21,634 nt of DNA, from positions 1-21,634 of IMG/VR virus record IMGVR_UViG_3300042402_000047. The stretch is one strand, 5' to 3'. Both the position numbers and the translations under genes were made by a program. Below the pieces are notes generated by a model. The model was not told the origin of the DNA and searched no databases. It saw only the letters and a list, made by a program, of their open reading frames with translations. How positions within the stretch are numbered: the first letter of the stretch is position 1; every line of letters begins with the position of its first letter. The stretch is from a virus. Shown here piece by piece: positions 1 to 7,400 of the stretch.

Positions 1-122
1 AAGTTTGAATCTTTGAGAAATCTACGGAATGTTCGTCTTTGCCTAGGAGTAAGTGATTCAGCGTACTGCAACGCCATGGTTGCTAATTGTAGTGCTTGAT
101 TGAGATATTTTTGAGTTGCCAT
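1..122 (-). CDS. Unidentified small protein, truncated by the left edge
   Basis: An open frame starts with ATG at 122-120 and runs off the left edge without a stop, giving 40 residues (MATQKYLNQALQLATMAL..., ending ...FLKDSN). The start is supported by AAGG six bases upstream. The visible part is probably helical: an amphipathic N-terminal stretch followed by a basic segment with RQRR and RR. I do not recognise the family. It follows a 200-base gap with a terminator-like hairpin and palindromes, so it probably begins a separate transcription unit. Its reality rests on the open frame, the ribosome site and the same direction as all other genes. Confidence 0.55.
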   Translation of the reverse strand, partial: MATQKYLNQALQLATMALQYAESLTPRQRRTFRRFLKDSN

Positions 123-153
123 AATGAGCCTTGGTATTTGCCTGCTGATAATA

Positions 154-194
154 TTTATCACGAGATAAAAATAACGTGATAAAAGTGATATCAC
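154..194. promoter_or_regulatory. Cluster of inverted repeats, possible operator
   Basis: TTTATCACG at 154-162 is an exact reverse complement of CGTGATAAA at 175-183, with a 12-base spacer. Two bases further on lies the perfect palindrome GTGATATCAC (185-194). GTGATA therefore occurs twice in direct orientation, and its complement TATCAC twice. This arrangement suits a dimeric DNA-binding protein or an RNA hairpin. The box GATAAATA (minus strand, 158-151) overlaps the left arm, so protein binding here could affect a promoter for the gene at 122. The function is inferred. Confidence 0.4.
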
Positions 195-225
195 AAAAGG
201 CGAAACGCCCAATGGCTGGACGTTT
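195..225 (-). terminator. Candidate rho-independent terminator after the 162-residue gene
   Basis: On the minus strand AAACGTCC (225-218) can pair with GGGCGTTT (210-203), one pair being G-U, across a 7-base loop. A second, mutually exclusive hairpin GGCG-TTT-CGCC (209-199) is followed at once by TTTT (198-195). The U-run is short and the second stem has only four pairs, so termination may be weak. It lies about 100 bases after the stop at 323, where the transcription unit would be expected to end. Confidence 0.4.
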
Positions 226-322
226 CTAACAGAGCGGTTTCTCAATGGCAATAGAAAAACTCTTTGGTATGACAGCAAGCCCATATCCAGGTAGAATAAC
301 GGAATTGTCTCTGCTGATGTAT

Positions 323-811
323 TTATTTGTCTAGGGTAGAATCTTGAGATAATGTGATTTTTTTAGCAGATTTGCTTTCTAACCAAAGCAGTTTGGCATG
401 CTGGGAAAACACGTGAGCAGCTCTGGCCACGCTCACTGAGAATTTGCCAGTCACAGGATCACGATAGAGATTGCATTCCACACAGCGTTCTTTGCGATAG
501 GGCATTTCATTTCTACCAGCAGCACAGAACTTGACTTCAGTGCGTCTGCCTTGTTCACATACTTGGCCACAGTCACCGCAGGTCACCGCTTGTATTTTGA
601 CTTTGGTGATTTCTGGAGCATATGTGGGATTCACTCCATTGAATATTTCTAAGAATATTTTGTTGTGTTCTTCTTGATACAGGTCTTCACTTGTGGGGCG
701 ACCTTTGCCGCGAGCTTTTTGTTTGGCTTGTTCAACTTGCCATTCTTTAAGTTTGGGCACACGCCATTCTGCTACTTCTGATAGTTTTTGTTTGAATACT
801 TCATCGTCCAT
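323..811 (-). CDS. Cysteine-rich, probably zinc-binding protein of unknown function
   Basis: A 162-residue protein if read from ATG at 811; GTG at 814 is an equally possible start, and neither has a good ribosome site. The N-terminal half is charged and helical and contains a basic KARGKGRP segment near residue 33. The second half has Cys at about 78, 81, 85, 96, 110 and 113, arranged as CGDC...C...C...CVEC, followed by YRDPVTGKF. Two CxxC knuckles 30 residues apart suggest a zinc ribbon. The gene follows the membrane protein at 1013-819 by a few bases and is the last of the fibre/lysis block, before a probable terminator. I do not recognise a named family; DNA binding or virion assembly is only a guess. 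Confidence 0.75.
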   Translation of the reverse strand: MDDEVFKQKLSEVAEWRVPKLKEWQVEQAKQKARGKGRPTSEDLYQEEHNKIFLEIFNGVNPTYAPEITKVKIQAVTCGDCGQVCEQGRRTEVKFCAAGRNEMPYRKERCVECNLYRDPVTGKFSVSVARAAHVFSQHAKLLWLESKSAKKITLSQDSTLDK

Positions 812-818
812 CACATAC

Positions 819-1013
819 TTATAAGGTGTCTTTGAACATGCTGACTAAAAGTGGCACAAATGTGGCACCACATAGAATAATTAGAATGGCCCAAATTCTG
901 TTGTCAATCTTGTCTACCTTGCTTTCAACGCGGTCAATGTCTTCAGCCATGTGAGCCAAGTGATTGTTTTTGATTATTTCAATCTCTTTGGCCAGTTCTT
1001 TGAGCGTGCTCAT
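819..1013 (-). CDS. Small membrane protein, holin/XhlA-like
   Basis: A 64-residue protein with a heptad-patterned charged helix (residues 1-38, ...RVESKVDKIDNR) followed by one hydrophobic segment (40-59, starting IWAILIILCG) and a short KDTL tail. This coiled-coil plus C-terminal membrane anchor matches the layout of XhlA-type haemolysin/holin accessory proteins, and genes of this type often sit after phage fibre genes. Its ATG overlaps the stop of the preceding gene as TAATG, implying translational coupling. A role in membrane lesion formation at lysis is an inference from size, topology and position. No endolysin is visible next to it, so it could also be a spanin-like or superinfection protein. 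Confidence 0.75.
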   Translation of the reverse strand: MSTLKELAKEIEIIKNNHLAHMAEDIDRVESKVDKIDNRIWAILIILCGATFVPLLVSMFKDTL

Positions 1014-1339
1014 TATGCTGAACGCCTTTCAACTTTGACTCTAAATGTGCGTCTGTCAATCAAACCATTGGCAGTGGTAATCTGCACACTCACTGAATAG
1101 ACCTTGCCCTCTTGACCTTCTTTAAGTTCCACATAGGTGGTAGTTGATGTACGTCCTTGTGAATGAATGGCCAAGGGATCTGGATCATTGGCACGAGCTG
1201 TGATGACATAAGTGCTGGCAGTAATAGTGTCTCCTGTGGGCAACCAATCACTCCAGTCAAATGTGTAAATTAATTGTGCATTGGTGTCCTTGCGTGTGGT
1301 TAGACCCTGTATGCTTTGTTCAAATCCTGAAATAGCCAT
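1013..1339 (-). CDS. Fibre-tail adaptor-like protein
   Basis: A 108-residue, mostly beta protein without membrane segments. It has the pattern of small phage proteins annotated as fibre-tail adaptors (the mycobacteriophage gp77 type): a YTFDWSDWLPTGDTIT segment at 25-40, then VITAR, and a C-terminal TANGLIDRRTFRVKV strand (89-103), as in an Ig-like sandwich. The start has a clear AGGAG six bases upstream. The gene lies directly after the 964-residue fibre, which fits a part that joins a fibre to the tail. The family assignment is from memory of the motif pattern; the exact role is inferred. Confidence 0.7.
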   Translation of the reverse strand: MAISGFEQSIQGLTTRKDTNAQLIYTFDWSDWLPTGDTITASTYVITARANDPDPLAIHSQGRTSTTTYVELKEGQEGKVYSVSVQITTANGLIDRRTFRVKVERRSA

Positions 1340-1348
1340 ATGCTTCTC

Positions 1349-4243
1349 CTAAATTGTATAATAACGAGTCTCTTCTCTGATACGATGTATGCGAGTCTCG
1401 CCTTTGATAACATACACTCTTGTTTCACCAGGAATAACATAAACAATGTTATCCAATCTTATTTCACGTGCTACTACCACAAACTGCATGGCTGACGCAA
1501 TGTTTGCCGCTCCACCAACACGACGACCAGCATTGGCAGTAAATGTGCTTGAGGCTGTTAGAGCAGAACTTAGACTAATGATTTTGCCAAGTGCCCCTGT
1601 TAACTGACTAATAGTAGTTATATTCGCACTAACATTACGTATTCTGCTGGCAACTGCTGTTAATGTCACTGCTGTGGCCAATAATGCTTGCAATCCTGAT
1701 ATTTCTGCAGCCACTGACAACTGTGATGCCACTGTGGCAAACGCCGCTGATGCTGTGGTAACTCTTTGAGCATCTGCTGTAATAGCTGTGCTACTGTTAA
1801 CAGCAGATGCAGTATCACGTGTTCTTGCAACTACGGCATTCACAGTGCTGACTGCAGATATGCTTACCACAGCACTAACTGTTTTGTTAATGTTAGCGGT
1901 AACTGATGCAGTGTTAAACAGTGTGGATTCTATCTTGCCAAGATTGTTGCCCGCAGCAATAAGCTGAGTATTAGATGCCACTGTAATTACAGTGCTTCTT
2001 AATCTCTTTGCATCTGTACTGATGGTAAATGCACTGCTGATAGTGGCAGAGACTATTTTTGCACTAACTCCAACAGCACTAACTGTGGCCTGTGTAGTTA
2101 AGGCAGAATCCAGTTGTTTGATTTTTAACGCGGTGGCTTGTAGACTGCTTGACGCAGAAACTGCACTCACAGCACTGCCAATCTTGTTCACTAACGCATT
2201 GATTACAAATTCACTGAGGTCATCTACCAACAATCCACGAATACGTATGGCCGCCGTTAATTGACTGCCCAATGCGGTAATATCTGCAGTAAATGGTCTT
2301 GTTCTATTTGCAGTGGCTGTTAACTCACAGCTGGCTGCAAGGTTTGATACAGCACTGGCTGTTTTGACCACAGTGGTGCTGATACTACTTACAGAAGTGA
2401 CACTGGCGGCAGCAATGCGTAATTTATCTACATTGACAACAATGGTGCTGTTGGCAAACGCCACAAGGTCAGCGCCTTCAATGTGACTGATAGTGGCCTG
2501 TAATGAACTGCTGACAACCAATGCACTAGATGCACGTACTGGACCAGTAAGTTGTGCGGAGGCTGTAAATTGAGATAACAGACTGGCTTGACCAACGTGT
2601 TGCACATTGATGTCATCAACACCGTTGCTTTCCCAATGATATAAAAATTGTGTGGTTAAAGGATCATTAACTCGTGCAGTAGTAGGCACTGAAATTGTAG
2701 TAGAACTAGGATTATGTCCATATGTAGTGCCATAAGACAAACTAGATTCATCTAAAAACAAATTATCACGGGCAATTTGTGTGATTACAGGTGTTTCACT
2801 AAAACCATAAGAATCCCATCCAGCTGTGGCAGTAAATATGCCAACTCTGGCCCCATCAACATAGAAACTTAAAGCACTTGAGTTTTTAACCACAGTTAAA
2901 TGATGCCAAGCACCTACAGACACCGCAGAACTGGTTACTCCGTATAACGTAGTTCTTACACCGCTGGTATGATTATACACCTGCATACGCACTGTGCGAT
3001 TACTGTTAACTCTAAGTTCAAGAAATAAACTGCCTGCTGTATCTAAAATACTGGCTTGAGTAACTGTTGATGCAGTAGGATAGATATAACTTTCATAGAC
3101 CCAATCTTGTCCAGGTGGGGGTGGAAACAACAACACCTGAGCAGGAGATAAAGAAAGAGCACTACCTTGCAGACTGGCTGTGCCATATTTGGCTGTAGAA
3201 GTAAATGGTCCAGAATTACCTAATGTGCGAGGTCTTTGACTGCCTGCATATCTGCTAACTAACATAATACTAAATGCGGTCAGTGCAGAAGCTGCCAATG
3301 TGGTTCTGCCAACATTGGCAGTTATCACAGCAGTGCTCTGCATTTGTGCTGAGAACACACCTGAGAATGATGCTGAACAGGTCAAGGCTGCAACGCCAGT
3401 GCCAGTTAGATGAGCATCACGGATTTTTCTTACTGTGGCTGAGATAGAACACACCGCAGACAACGCAGCCTGTAAGGATCTTATTTTGATTGCTGTGACT
3501 GAGAGACTAGAGCTTGTGCTTTGATCAGATTCTAGATTTCTCACACGTTGAGCCACAGTGCTTATGTCTGCTTGAGCAGATACTGAACTAGATAGTTGTT
3601 TAACTACACCTGTTGCTGCCGTAAAAGAAAACGCAGCCTGCGTCTGTAAATTGACATCACGGCTGCGTAGTCCTGCAATTATGGCAGAGAATATAGCGTC
3701 AACATCTGCATCGCCATTTCGTTTGACCACAAAGTCCGTGGCAACATTGAACACACTGCTCAATGCAATATTAGTATCACGGATTCTTCTTACTTGAACA
3801 CTGATAGCCGCATTGCCAAATGCAAACAAGTTGATGTCAGTGATTAATCTAGCCTGAGCAGTTTGTTGGAACACAGAAGCAAAAGCCGCTGTGGCACTTC
3901 TTGTTCTTGTGGCTTGACAAGAAACTGTGACCTTTGCTGATCTAGGTTCTATGTAGCCATTGACAAAATATCCAGGCTCAAAATAGTCTTGCAGTGAAGC
4001 GTTGCCATTGATAATTTTACTTGCTGTGGCAGTAAATGTGGTCTTTATAGAATTGTTGTGGTAGTATGTACCATCAATATAGTTGCCTAGGTAATATTCA
4101 CCTGTGACTACACGTCCACCCCTAATTTTATCAATATCACATTCTAAGAATGCTCTTGAAACATTAGGTTCAGTGTAGTCCCCATTGAAATACCCTGGTT
4201 CAAAGTAATTCTGGGGACCGCTTGAAAAGTCTTTAATGGCCAC
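1349..4243 (-). CDS. Large fibre protein with 20-residue repeats and an internal LamG domain
   Basis: A 964-residue structural protein. Residues 13-26 and 87-100 carry two copies of a YFEPGYF-type motif. From about 71 to 330, and again from about 555 to 925, the chain is built of repeats close to 20 residues, each with an alternating strand ending in a K/R-I-R-like turn (ISATVRKIRD, LSVTAIKIRS, LTAVASRIRN). Between them, about 345-540, is a LamG/concanavalin-like fold with WHHLTVVKNSSALSFYVDG. The last 40 residues contain four ETR or EIR units (GETRVYVIKGETRIHRI). The repeats suggest a beta-rich shaft and the LamG domain a sugar-binding head, giving a receptor-binding fibre. The start is GTG with AAGGAAT upstream; no ATG fits. 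Composition is dominated by Ala, Ser, Thr and Val. Carbohydrate binding is inferred. Confidence 0.85.
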   Translation of the reverse strand: MAIKDFSSGPQNYFEPGYFNGDYTEPNVSRAFLECDIDKIRGGRVVTGEYYLGNYIDGTYYHNNSIKTTFTATASKIINGNASLQDYFEPGYFVNGYIEPRSAKVTVSCQATRTRSATAAFASVFQQTAQARLITDINLFAFGNAAISVQVRRIRDTNIALSSVFNVATDFVVKRNGDADVDAIFSAIIAGLRSRDVNLQTQAAFSFTAATGVVKQLSSSVSAQADISTVAQRVRNLESDQSTSSSLSVTAIKIRSLQAALSAVCSISATVRKIRDAHLTGTGVAALTCSASFSGVFSAQMQSTAVITANVGRTTLAASALTAFSIMLVSRYAGSQRPRTLGNSGPFTSTAKYGTASLQGSALSLSPAQVLLFPPPPGQDWVYESYIYPTASTVTQASILDTAGSLFLELRVNSNRTVRMQVYNHTSGVRTTLYGVTSSAVSVGAWHHLTVVKNSSALSFYVDGARVGIFTATAGWDSYGFSETPVITQIARDNLFLDESSLSYGTTYGHNPSSTTISVPTTARVNDPLTTQFLYHWESNGVDDINVQHVGQASLLSQFTASAQLTGPVRASSALVVSSSLQATISHIEGADLVAFANSTIVVNVDKLRIAAASVTSVSSISTTVVKTASAVSNLAASCELTATANRTRPFTADITALGSQLTAAIRIRGLLVDDLSEFVINALVNKIGSAVSAVSASSSLQATALKIKQLDSALTTQATVSAVGVSAKIVSATISSAFTISTDAKRLRSTVITVASNTQLIAAGNNLGKIESTLFNTASVTANINKTVSAVVSISAVSTVNAVVARTRDTASAVNSSTAITADAQRVTTASAAFATVASQLSVAAEISGLQALLATAVTLTAVASRIRNVSANITTISQLTGALGKIISLSSALTASSTFTANAGRRVGGAANIASAMQFVVVAREIRLDNIVYVIPGETRVYVIKGETRIHRIREETRYYTI

Positions 4244-4253
4244 AGTTTATTCC

Positions 4254-4967
4254 TTAGGCTGTATCATCTAAAAATACTGTAGAATTATTAGTTCCGTCTG
4301 CGTGTATTAACAATTTGGTGTTAGCATCGTTGACAAATGCGGCAGCAGGTGGCGTAAAATTAGCGGTGTATCGTGCGATATTTGAAATACGAAGTTCATC
4401 AAGGTATCCATTTAGACTTAAAGTGTTGTCTTCACGATTACCTATATACAAAGCACTCTGACTGCTTAGAGTTGCCCCAAGTGTAGCAGAAGTCCCACCT
4501 GAAACTCCGTTGACATATATTGTTAATGTATTTGAATTTCTTACCAATGCAATGTGATTCCAGGTGCCTGTTGTGATATATTGTGAACTTGTAATTTGCG
4601 GATCAGTTGGATCAGCAAGTGTGTTGTTAAGATATACGTGAGGGAAGATGTTGGCACCAGTTCTTCTTATTTCAATGCGACAACCATCATCGTGATAGAA
4701 CACTGCGTGTCTGTCACCTGCGGCAATTGCAGTTGTGTTTACAAAAAATTCATATGTAAAAGCCCCTGTGCCAAAATTAAAAGGATTACCAGTATTTGAA
4801 ACATCCAGTCTATCACCAGCACCATCAAACAATGCTGATGCACTACCAAACTTTGATTGTGCTGTAGATATCTTGGCATTGCCAACTGCAGTAATGGTGA
4901 TAGCGGTTCTAGGTGGGGCCGCTACTGCATAGGTAGCACCAACCATTGATGATAGAAAGCCACTCAT
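4254..4967 (-). CDS. LamG/concanavalin A-like lectin-fold virion protein
   Basis: A 237-residue protein that is almost entirely one LamG-type (LamG_3) jelly-roll domain: FDGAGDRLDV near residue 49, FTYEFFV, WNHIALVRNSNTLTIYVNG in the middle, YIGNRED, then YLDELRISNIARYTANFTPP and KLLIHADGTN at the end. Such domains bind glycans or mediate oligomer contacts. The frame is open 19 codons further upstream, but ATG at 4967 is preferred because it overlaps the stop of the preceding fibre gene as TAATG and makes the protein begin MSGFLSSMVG. It lies between two fibre genes and is probably a tail-fibre tip or decoration. A second LamG domain lies in the next gene. Confidence 0.85.
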   Translation of the reverse strand: MSGFLSSMVGATYAVAAPPRTAITITAVGNAKISTAQSKFGSASALFDGAGDRLDVSNTGNPFNFGTGAFTYEFFVNTTAIAAGDRHAVFYHDDGCRIEIRRTGANIFPHVYLNNTLADPTDPQITSSQYITTGTWNHIALVRNSNTLTIYVNGVSGGTSATLGATLSSQSALYIGNREDNTLSLNGYLDELRISNIARYTANFTPPAAAFVNDANTKLLIHADGTNNSTVFLDDTA

Positions 4968-6898
4968 TATGATACATTCCCAGTTATGATACAGCGTGTT
5001 CCACTTAGAAACAGGATGTTGCAAACACCTCTAGTGGCCAAACTCACTGTGGCCTTGTCAGTGTCAGTGCCGCCAATGTAAGCATCTGAAATAGTGCAGG
5101 TAATGGTAATGGCTGCGGTGTGATTGTTTACAACCACAACCACATCACCTTCTGCAAATGTAGAGTTAGGTATGGTGATTGAACCACCACTTGTCACTTG
5201 CACATACTTGCCCACATCACCTGTGGTCAATGAATATGAACTTGTTTTAGTGCCTACTGCTGGTAAATCACGATAACCAATTGGGTTTGTGCCATCTACT
5301 GTGCAGTTTGTCAGTGTGCCTGAACTTGGTGTGCCTAATGCACCACCTGATGTTAATGGAGCAGTTCCGTTTGATGCGGCTGTGATACGACCTTGTGCAT
5401 CTACTGTGATGCTGGCATAGGTATAGGCAGCAGGTGTAACTGCTGTATCAGCAATGGCTATTGCACCAGTTGATGAATTGTAAGAAATACCTGTTGAACC
5501 ACTAAGTGCTGAACGAGCATTTGAATCTGCATATTGCGTGATAGTTGTGGCAATAGAACCACTGGTAATTGTGATACCAGTGCCTGCTGTAAATGCCGCA
5601 CGGTAGTCAGTGGTTCCTGGACCTGTGTAGGTAATAACACCAGTTGATGAATTGTAACTTGCTGAACCATCGCCACCTGCATCTGTTACTGATATGGCTG
5701 CTCTAGCACTTGCGTCATTGTATTGTGTAATAGTAGAACTAATGGCACCAGTTGATGAATTATATGATATACCAGTTGATGCACTTAAGGCACCGCGGGC
5801 TCTTGCGTCAGTGTAGTAAAGATTGGTTGCACCTTCTGTAACTGCATCTGTGCTTCCTGGACTTGCTGAAATTTCAACATAGGCTGAACCACTCCAACGA
5901 TAGATCTTGTTGTTGTCTAGTGTCACATAGATCTTTGAGGTTTCACCTGTGGCTGGTAATGCAGCCTGGTTAGCGGCTTCAACAACATCATCAACATAAC
6001 TTGGCAATTGTGCTGAAGCAACCTTACCGCCTGCGTCTAGGCCAGCGTAGCCATTGGCTTGATTTTTTGCAGAAGTTACTTCAAGGCCACTGAAACTTGG
6101 GCCTGTATAGGTAAACACACCTGTGGTATTGTTGTAGGCAAAACTTCCTTCGCCACCTGCGTCTGTAGCACTGACAGCACCTCTTGCGGCTGCGTCAGTG
6201 TATTGAGTGATTGTAGTGGCTACTACACCATCTGTTATGGTAATACCAGTGCCACCACTAAAGTGAGCACGAGCCTCAGCTGCTGAAGGTCCTGTATAGG
6301 TAATAACACCTGTTGATGAATTATAACCTAATGAACCATCACCGCCTGCGTCTGTAACACTGACAGCACCTCTTGCATTAGTGTCTGTATATTGTGTAAT
6401 TGTTGAACTAATTGCACCAGTTGTTGAATTGTATGAAATACCTGTTGATCCACTTAGGTGAGCACGAACTTCTGTGGCACTTGGACCTGTGTAGGTAATA
6501 ACACCTGTTGATGAATTATAACCTAATGAACCATCACCGCCTGCATCAGTTACTGATATTGATGTGCGGGCATCGCTTTGTGTAAAATCAGCACTGCCGT
6601 TTGAAGCGGCTGTGATACGACCTTGTGCATCAACAGTAACACTGGCTTTGGTATATGAACCTGCTGTGACTGCGGTGTTGTCTAGATTAAGTGTGACTGT
6701 GTCAGTGGTCATCACTGAGCTTAGTCCTGTGCCGCCTGCAACGGTTAAGGTGTCATTGAGATCCAAGGCTTGTGTGGTGCCTGAATCACCTGCCACTGAT
6801 ATTGTGGCATTTTGTAGGTTTGTGAAATTGGCGTCACCTTCGCCAAAGGTTAATTCACTGCCCTTTCCTATTCTTGTGACGATTATTGGCTTAGCCAT
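4967..6898 (-). CDS. Repeat-containing tail fibre protein
   Basis: A 643-residue fibre. The N-terminus (1-110) is probably the attachment part. Residues about 112-270 and 370-480 are repeated units built on SVTDAGGDGSLGYNSSTG, VITYTGPS and STITQYTD(A/T)NARGAVS. Residues 279-345 form a distinct unit (GYAGLDAGGKVASAQLPSYVDD...KIYRWSGSAYVEIS) common in phage fibres. The C-terminal about 95 residues (VGKYVQVTSGGSITIP...ATRGVCNILFLSG...ITGNVS) resemble the trimeric fibre tips of aquatic T4-like phages. VTVDAQGRITAASNG occurs near 88 and ITVDAQGRITAASNG near 498. AAGGAGAG precedes the ATG. It is the first gene after a strong terminator, so it may depend on read-through or an unrecognised promoter. 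Host-receptor binding is inferred. Confidence 0.88.
   Translation of the reverse strand: MAKPIIVTRIGKGSELTFGEGDANFTNLQNATISVAGDSGTTQALDLNDTLTVAGGTGLSSVMTTDTVTLNLDNTAVTAGSYTKASVTVDAQGRITAASNGSADFTQSDARTSISVTDAGGDGSLGYNSSTGVITYTGPSATEVRAHLSGSTGISYNSTTGAISSTITQYTDTNARGAVSVTDAGGDGSLGYNSSTGVITYTGPSAAEARAHFSGGTGITITDGVVATTITQYTDAAARGAVSATDAGGEGSFAYNNTTGVFTYTGPSFSGLEVTSAKNQANGYAGLDAGGKVASAQLPSYVDDVVEAANQAALPATGETSKIYVTLDNNKIYRWSGSAYVEISASPGSTDAVTEGATNLYYTDARARGALSASTGISYNSSTGAISSTITQYNDASARAAISVTDAGGDGSASYNSSTGVITYTGPGTTDYRAAFTAGTGITITSGSIATTITQYADSNARSALSGSTGISYNSSTGAIAIADTAVTPAAYTYASITVDAQGRITAASNGTAPLTSGGALGTPSSGTLTNCTVDGTNPIGYRDLPAVGTKTSSYSLTTGDVGKYVQVTSGGSITIPNSTFAEGDVVVVVNNHTAAITITCTISDAYIGGTDTDKATVSLATRGVCNILFLSGTRCIITGNVS
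6297..6349 (-). repeat. 53-base direct repeat in the fibre gene, copy 2
   Basis: This segment is identical over 53 bases to 6492-6544. The copies are 195 bases (65 codons) apart and in frame. They encode the GSLGYNSSTGVIT part of the fibre repeat. Identity at the third codon positions shows a recent duplication or gene conversion. Confidence 0.9.
6492..6544 (-). repeat. 53-base direct repeat in the fibre gene, copy 1
   Basis: Identical to 6297-6349 over 53 bases, with a mismatch just outside each end. A further diverged copy is visible near 5630-5680. Recombination between the two identical copies would remove or add exactly 65 codons without a frameshift. Confidence 0.9.
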
Positions 6899-6917
6899 TG
6901 AAACTCTCCTTGTAAGT

Positions 6918-6949
6918 AAAAAGAGGGTGCTAGACCACTAACACCCTCT
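6918..6949 (-). terminator. Strong rho-independent terminator
   Basis: On the minus strand AGAGGGTGTTAG (6949-6938) pairs with CTAGCACCCTCT (6933-6922) around a TGGT loop. This is 12 pairs with one G-U, followed by a U-run (6921-6918). It starts about 10 bases after the stop of the 141-residue gene and ends before the ribosome site of the 643-residue fibre gene. It should end most transcripts started at the box at 7457-7464. Confidence 0.85.
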
Positions 6950-6958
6950 ACGAGCCTA

Positions 6959-7384
6959 TTAGGCTAAAGATACTGTTAAGTTACCAGAACTTACTTGGAA
7001 AGTGTCGCCAGATTCTATCAGCTTGGAAGTTGTAACTGCACCGTAGAACAGGACATTGCCAGCACCTGCTGTGCCACCGTCCATGATAGCGATGTGTGTG
7101 ACTGTGCCCCAGGTTGCAGTAGCGGCATCAAATGTCACTGTTGCGTTGGTTGCACTTGAACCACTTGAAGCGGCTGCGAATGTCACTGCCTTACGAGCAT
7201 ATGCTGTGCCTGATGTGCCTATTTCATCAGTCAATGTGCCTGCTTCTAGGTTAGCTGCGGCGTTGGTGCTGGTGTTTGTGAACAGAGCCAAGTACAGAGT
7301 AGATGGTGCTGTGTATGGTGCTGTGGAATAACGTAGAACGTGATCTAATACTTTGTTTTCTAAAAAATTTGATGCTGCGGACAT
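6959..7384 (-). CDS. Small virion protein, Gp80-like tail-fibre family
   Basis: A 141-residue beta-rich protein beginning MSAASNFLENKVLDHVLR, then STLYLALFTNTST, YARKAVTFAAASSGSSATNA, ATWGTVTHIAIMDGG and ending FQVSSGNLTVSLA. This order (ENxLLDHVLR / YLALFT / YARxAVTFAA / WGTVTHxxI / GDTFxxxxGxLTVxL) recurs in small phage structural proteins annotated as Gp80 or putative tail-fibre proteins. The start has AAAGGAG about 9 bases upstream. The gene forms its own unit, with a TATAAATA box and a structured leader in front and a strong terminator behind. This suggests a protein needed in many copies or at a set time. Its place in the virion is not certain; a decoration protein is an alternative. 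Confidence 0.75.
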   Translation of the reverse strand: MSAASNFLENKVLDHVLRYSTAPYTAPSTLYLALFTNTSTNAAANLEAGTLTDEIGTSGTAYARKAVTFAAASSGSSATNATVTFDAATATWGTVTHIAIMDGGTAGAGNVLFYGAVTTSKLIESGDTFQVSSGNLTVSLA

Positions 7385-7400
7385 GAGGGTCTCCTTTGTG

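Larger units (their letters stand above)
123..322. other. Intergenic region with palindromes and a terminator-like hairpin
   Basis: This is the longest stretch in the window without a convincing gene. In the direction of transcription it holds a terminator-like hairpin (225-199), a perfect 10-base palindrome (185-194), a perfect 9-base inverted repeat (154-162 with 175-183) and a TAAATA-containing box (158-151) just before the next ribosome site. Only short frames without good ribosome sites exist on either strand. I read it as a transcription boundary, not a decayed gene. Confidence 0.6.

Noticed and set aside
175-295. A plus-strand stretch that translates to protein-like text (KGETPNGWTFL...)
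   Set aside because: It has no start codon after the preceding stop and no match that I recognise. A remnant of an old gene is possible but not supported.
245-334. A 29-residue plus-strand frame starting MAIEKLFGMTAS
   Set aside because: There is no convincing ribosome site, it overlaps the end of the opposite gene, and no other plus-strand gene is present.
4968-5024. Upstream extension of the LamG gene by 19 codons
   Set aside because: It would lie inside the end of the fibre gene and encodes an unrelated W/Y/H-rich segment; the TAATG start is the better choice.
5450-6560. Regularly spaced repeats considered as a CRISPR array
   Set aside because: The repeats are in frame, encode the fibre motif, vary in sequence and spacing, and have no unique spacer structure.
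6564-6941. A 125-codon plus-strand frame opposite the fibre N-terminus
   Set aside because: It is a shadow of the repeat fibre gene and runs through its ribosome site and the terminator; no recognisable motif.
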